Source: Bedellia somnulentella
Taxonomy: Eukaryota > Arthropoda > Insecta > Lepidoptera > Bedelliidae
Reading direction: 5' to 3'
NCBI GenBank assembly: GCA_963576735.1
Contig: OY755178.1
Coordinates: forward strand, 2,108,001-2,172,000
Length of the DNA: 64,000 nucleotides
In this document: positions 59,503-64,000 of the stretch, in pieces
Numbering within the stretch: position 1 is the first letter of the stretch
How the letters are laid out: each line of letters begins with the position of its first letter
Translations under genes and position numbers: made by a program
Notes under the pieces: generated by a model
Seen by the model: only the letters and a program-made list of their open reading frames with translations
What the model was told of the DNA's origin: nothing
Database searches by the model: none

Positions 59503-60500
59503 CTGCCATAAAAAAAAGGTTTAAACTTTATAATTTATATCGCCTTATGTCGTCTTGTTTAACAATTAATATTTAGGTAGAGAGGTTTATGTAGATCCTA
59601 TCGTAGGCTATATAAAAATTAAGATGTAAGACTAGCTCACTACGAGATTACATCAAAATATTATCATTAGCACACAGCTCTCCGCTGCAGGGCATAGATC
59701 GACTCGAAAATGTTACATTTTACTTTGATTAGATCAGGAATGACCATAGAACAATAAACAAAGATTTACAATAGGCTATTTGACTGTAATCAAAATATAC
59801 ATTTCTTTTATTTCATAAGTCTTAATATTTCTTTCTTAGAGCGATTTGCAATTATGCGAAATAATTTTACCAAAATCCGTCTTTTAAAATAAGTGTTTTT
59901 GATGCAACTGTCACGCGACCAAAAACGTCCGTGATTGGCTATTTCTATAATGACGTAGATTGCGCATAAACAGACTGTGAATTGCGGAGTTGACGTCACA
60001 ACGTGCCACAGCCGCCATATTACTTAAAGTCGCCTTTTCACGGCACATTTGAATATTGAATTTTCTTTTAAGATTTTTTAAAAAAATAGCTAAAGTGAAG
60101 ACAGAAACATATTTTTTAGGGCTCACTATAAACAAATAAACACCGTAAGATAGTTTCCAAAACTTGGTCAAATAGCCTTATCTTTGTAATGGCGGACAAA
60201 ACCCGACTTGCACCAATTAGGATTGACAGTTTATTTTATACCATTTATTACATATACTTAAGAAACCCCAACACAGGATATATAGTATATAATTTACCTA
60301 CGAATTTAAACATTACGTTAATCAAAATCAATTTATTAAAAGCAACTGGATTACCTTTTTACCCATGGATGGTCCAAAAACGCCTTTTCTTCTTCTGTCA
60401 ACTTTGGACATAATGATGTCTTGGGTCTGAAATGCCGAATAGCTTTTTGAAAACATACACAGCTAACTTTTCATTCTTAATAAATCATGAATATTACAAC
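59503..60500. other. Intron, nothing recognised
   Basis: AT-rich; frames at 59808-60413 are unsupported. Confidence 0.5.
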
Positions 60501-60790
60501 AAAGATAGCCCAGAGTGGTTAGAATTAGAACATGCGCTTATCAAACAGAGGGGCGTCGGTTCGATCCCCAAGTTGGGCCTACACCAATGTGTCTTTTCTC
60601 AAGCCGTATACGTGTTTAATTTATCTTGGTTGTTAACGGTCAGGAAAACATCGTCAGGCCAAATGGCTGAGTTGTACTTATGAACTTGTACTTGGTCATG
60701 TGACAGTGCATGCGTACAAAACGGCGATAGGCTTGCCCCCTAACTGCCCAAGCTAATCGTGGGTACTCTGAACATCGGGTGACAATGTTA
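60500..60790 (+). repeat. Degenerate SINE-A copy
   Basis: 'agatagcccagagtgg' (A-box-like) and 'ggttcgatcccc' (B-box-like), then the SINE-A body to 'tcgtgggtactctgaacatc'. Confidence 0.75.
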
Positions 60791-61787
60791 CGTGATGTTT
60801 TATTTATAAGTATATTTACTTATATTTAAAACTTCATTGTTTTATTTAAAACTAGTGGTTCGACCCAGCTTCGCACAGGTAGCGTTGTTTTTTAAATATC
60901 TGAGGTTTCTTCAATCACTGCTCAAGCTTTGTGAAATTTAACGCAATGATCGGAATTTATAGCACTCCTGAACAGTGTAGCTTTGTGATTTTGAATCCGC
61001 TTTGATGAACGATTCCATATCTCCGTTATTAAGCAAAATTTCAGGTTGAGTTGAAGTTAAGTAAAACGCTATGAAGTATTCATAACAATCTAAAAAGTCT
61101 TGCAACTACTGGCGAAATCTAGTATGTAATATGTAAATTAGTAAGGATTTGGTTTTGGTCACCGGCGGCGCGACGGCTTATTTCATGTATAATTTCGGTG
61201 TTTCTGTACCGATTTCTATGATTCTTTTTTTATTGAATAGGTAATAATGTAATTTTAAATTAGGGACGAATGAGAGTATTATAAACGTAAGAGCAAACAA
61301 ATATAATCAGAATGCTCCGAACTGCTAAGCTATCAGGAGTTACATGTGTTATTCTGAGTCAACCATAAAAGATAGACATATGATGTTCCTGGATATTTTT
61401 TAGACAATTTTATGAAGAATATTTCCGTAATACATTATTTATATGTAACTTTAACCATTAAGGCTGCACACGCGACGGATGCTTAAAAAATGGGGTAACT
61501 TCTCCCGTTTTCCCAAAATTTCCCAAAATTCCCCTTCACTTCTTTTAAAAGTATCGAAAAGTATTCAATAACCTGCCCCGGAGTATGAAGAATAATTTTG
61601 CCAAGTTTCGTTAAAATCCGTCGAGTAGTTTTTGTTTCCATAAGGAACATACAAACCGACAGACAGACAGACAAAAATTTAACTGATTGCATTAGTATCG
61701 ATCATTAATCACCCCCTGATAGTTATATTGAAAATATATTTCATGTACAGAACTGACCTCTCTACAGATTTATTATAAGTATAGATA
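60791..61787. repeat. Old dispersed-repeat tails
   Basis: Contains 'gtggttcgacccagcttcgc' and, on the minus strand near 61600, 'aaaactactcgacggatttt', text typical of dispersed element ends. No gene. Confidence 0.45.
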
Positions 61788-64000
61788 TTTAATCAAATCA
61801 AATCAAAATTCATTTATTTCAGATTTAAGTAAATCCATATTACATCAAAATTACATTAACCACAAAAACCACAAAAACATATAAAAAGTAAATAAAATAA
61901 AATTAAGTTATTAAATTAATTACATCACAAAAAAAAAAAAAAATAATAATAATAATATTAAATTAAACATAAAAAGTAAATTTTGTTATTAAGTTACGTT
62001 ATATAATTATTTATAATTATTTGGCACAGTGGCGTACAGGGAATACATGACATTTCACCACATGTGACACTAATGGGCCTTCAAGTCTGTCCGCTATCAC
62101 TTTCAGGTAGGTGTTGGTGCTGCCCCGCACTCTTCGCGTCAGAGAGGCTACCCGCTTGCGTATGATGGCGTGATAACCATCCATGTATGCCTCTGCAAAC
62201 ATGCTTGACGCACTACAGAAACGTGGCAGCCCCAACAGCATCCTGAAAGCGTTGTTATATTGGACCCGTAGGACGCTCTCGGACTTTTTCGTGTGGTTAA
62301 TCCAAAGGCTGCAAGTGTAAAAAGACTGGCAGTAAGACCTAAAGAGTGATAATTTTACTTGCTTAGAGCATCTAGCAAACCTCCGGATCAACATATTGCT
62401 TCGAACCAAGAGCGCCCTACGTTCCCTTTCCATATCCATATCATCCCGAAGAGTATCCGTAACCCAATGCCCCAGGTACTTAAATTGGGTCACCATTTTA
62501 AGCGGCTTGCCTGCTATCATTACTTCAGGCACAGCGGAGTAATATTTGGTGCCAGCTTTAAACATCATCAGCTCGCTTTTGGTGGTATTATACTTAAGGC
62601 TATGGGTCTCGGCGTACCTCTCACATTTATTCACCAACTTTCGCAGTCCACTGATTGATGGGCTCAGCAACACCATGTCATCGGCATAACTGATATTATT
62701 AATTAGCTGACCATCTATTGAACACCCGATACCAGTGTTGCTGAGCTCCTCAATCAGACCATTAACGTACAGATTGAAAAGCTTGGGAGAACTTAGCCCC
62801 CCCTGTCTCACACCGCATTCCAGTCGGTACGCATCCGATACCGAGCCTGCCCACCGTACCACGTTACTCTGGTGCCCGTACCAGAACTGAAAGATATTAA
62901 TGAGCTCTACTGGCAACTGTGTTTCCGAAAGCAGCTTTTGCCAGAGTATACTACACGGTAAACTATCGAAGGCCTTCGTTAAATCAAGAAAACACGCAAA
63001 AACTGGAGTTTTCCTGTCCGTGTAGTATTGGACAGTTTGCTTTAGGCACAGGACTGCTGTCTCGGTAGATAGTCCAGCTCTGAAGCCGAACTGGGCATCG
63101 TGCAGCTTTAGATGTATATCTAGTTGTTTGTCGAGCAAACTGTCCAACACTTTCGACACCACAGTAGCCAGCGATATGGGCCTATAGTTTTTCACGTCTG
63201 ATACATCACCTGTCTTGTTTTTTACCAGCGGTACAACGACTGTCTTAATCATGTTATGTGGAAGGTAAGAATGTGCTATGCAGCAATTAAATAGCAGTGT
63301 AAGCACACGGGACAGATGCGGCCCGGCATGCTGCAAGTGTTCAATGCTGAGAGAGTCGTGGCCAGGCGACTTACCCCGGCTCATGCCTCGCACCACTGCC
63401 TCCACTTCCCTCGCAGTGAACACATGCCGCCCGCCCGTGGGTCGCCTCTGTTCCGCCACCTCGCATTGCGGTTCTGCCGATGGTACGACCTTAAAATGAC
63501 TTTTAAATAACGAAGCGATATCGACAGGCTCGGTAACGCCACCCACACAGACAGGTAGGCTCGATTTGGGGTTCAACTTGTTTGTCTCCTTCCAAAATTT
63601 ACCAAACTGTTTTGTCGAATGAAGTTCTGCTATTCTATCCATTTTTATTTGTTTCTCATGGTCTTGACACCATTTCAGTTTATTTTTGAACAGTCTTCTA
63701 GATTCTAACATATTTTCATAAATAGTTCCGGATTTAGGCTTCCCATATAGTACCCACGTTTGAAACCCAAGTCGAGCCTGACCATGCGCCTGCCGTACAT
63801 GTTTGTTCCATCCTACAATACCTTTTTTCTTATTTGTCTTCGGTACAGAGTTGTTACTTGTTATGGCCGCATTAGTCATCACATTAATCAATTTGTCGTA
63901 CATTTCATCAATTATTGTTTTATGCGCAATATTATTACATGTATAATTACTATGGCAACACTTTTGAAAATGTACAGGAAAGTCAATCAGTTTTAAATCA
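61788..64000 (-). mobile_element. LINE (non-LTR retrotransposon), 3' part, runs off the window
   Basis: ORF plus a short 3' UTR that ends, on the minus strand, in a GATTT microsatellite (61788-61815). The reading frame is still open at 64000, so the 5' end is outside the window. It is the best-preserved retrotransposon here. Confidence 0.88.
62017..64000 (-). CDS. LINE ORF2 reverse transcriptase (5' end outside window)
   Basis: Reverse transcriptase of a non-LTR element; more than 650 codons visible without a stop, and the frame continues upstream of the first ATG at 63903. Motifs in order: RGKSPGHDSLSIEHL, NYRPISLATVVSKVLD, QFGFRAGLSTETAV, ACFLDLTKAFDSL (motif A), GVRQGGLSSPKLFNLYVNGL, ISYADDMVLLSP (catalytic YADD) and YLGHWVTDTLRDD, then a C-terminal cysteine/histidine-poor region. 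The endonuclease domain should lie beyond the right edge. Clade not assigned. It may still be active. Confidence 0.93.
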   Translation of the reverse strand, partial: DLKLIDFPVHFQKCCHSNYTCNNIAHKTIIDEMYDKLINVMTNAAITSNNSVPKTNKKKGIVGWNKHVRQAHGQARLGFQTWVLYGKPKSGTIYENMLESRRLFKNKLKWCQDHEKQIKMDRIAELHSTKQFGKFWKETNKLNPKSSLPVCVGGVTEPVDIASLFKSHFKVVPSAEPQCEVAEQRRPTGGRHVFTAREVEAVVRGMSRGKSPGHDSLSIEHLQHAGPHLSRVLTLLFNCCIAHSYLPHNMIKTVVVPLVKNKTGDVSDVKNYRPISLATVVSKVLDSLLDKQLDIHLKLHDAQFGFRAGLSTETAVLCLKQTVQYYTDRKTPVFACFLDLTKAFDSLPCSILWQKLLSETQLPVELINIFQFWYGHQSNVVRWAGSVSDAYRLECGVRQGGLSSPKLFNLYVNGLIEELSNTGIGCSIDGQLINNISYADDMVLLSPSISGLRKLVNKCERYAETHSLKYNTTKSELMMFKAGTKYYSAVPEVMIAGKPLKMVTQFKYLGHWVTDTLRDDMDMERERRALLVRSNMLIRRFARCSKQVKLSLFRSYCQSFYTCSLWINHTKKSESVLRVQYNNAFRMLLGLPRFCSASSMFAEAYMDGYHAIIRKRVASLTRRVRGSTNTYLKVIADRLEGPLVSHVVKCHVFPVRHCAK

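Noticed and set aside
62359..62658. Plus-strand frame opposite the LINE
   Set aside because: Shadow of the open reverse-transcriptase frame.

Overview
The window is arthropod genomic DNA. It is AT-rich, intron-rich and full of transposons, and its dispersed repeat types (3' tails of the 'cgcgacttcgtccgcg' kind, tRNA-derived SINEs) suggest a moth or butterfly; that order-level call is inference. One host gene spans almost everything: an axonemal dynein heavy chain (DNAH3/7/12-like inner-arm type) read on the minus strand. I placed 29 coding exons between 59502 and 337. Their splice phases agree at every junction and give about 1,630 codons without a break, from AAA3 through AAA4, the stalk with its microtubule-binding tip, AAA5 and AAA6 towards the C-terminus. 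Both gene ends lie outside the window.

Layout along the + strand. 0-9.9 kb: the last three exons, LINE fragments, several truncated copies of the AAA6 exon, a fold-back element and a 147-bp minisatellite. 9.9-12.7 kb: a complete hAT transposon with an open transposase. 13-29.5 kb: exons separated by a dead mariner, two SINEs with clear target-site duplications, a LINE remnant and more truncated exon copies. 29.6-50.9 kb: a 21.3-kb Polinton/Maverick (adintovirus-like) element inside one dynein intron. 51-59.5 kb: further exons, with more exon copies, a hAT derivative and SINEs. 61.8-64 kb: the 3' part of a LINE whose reverse-transcriptase frame is still open at the window edge.

The Polinton has ~240-bp terminal inverted repeats, a 6-bp target duplication (ATCTTA) and a nearly full gene set on the minus strand: protein-primed DNA polymerase B, packaging ATPase, a conserved 335-aa protein, a small fibre-like protein, integrase with chromodomain, pVI-like protein, adenain-like protease, penton, a small protein, major capsid protein and a conserved terminal ORF. 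One unknown gene runs on the plus strand, and a GC-richer spliced ORF pair sits in the right arm. Three younger TIR elements have landed in the polymerase, capsid and terminal genes. Subtracting each one with its inferred target duplication leaves a length divisible by three in all three genes, so the host element was probably intact before these hits, at about 15.6 kb.

Points most worth a second look: (1) the protease has no usable ATG upstream of its conserved start region, but a canonical -1 slippery heptamer (TTTAAAA) sits in the correct frame in the short overlap with the pVI-like gene; (2) four neighbouring gene pairs overlap by ATGA, as in termination-reinitiation; (3) seven of the 29 dynein exons are accompanied by truncated, decayed copies of themselves in adjacent introns.
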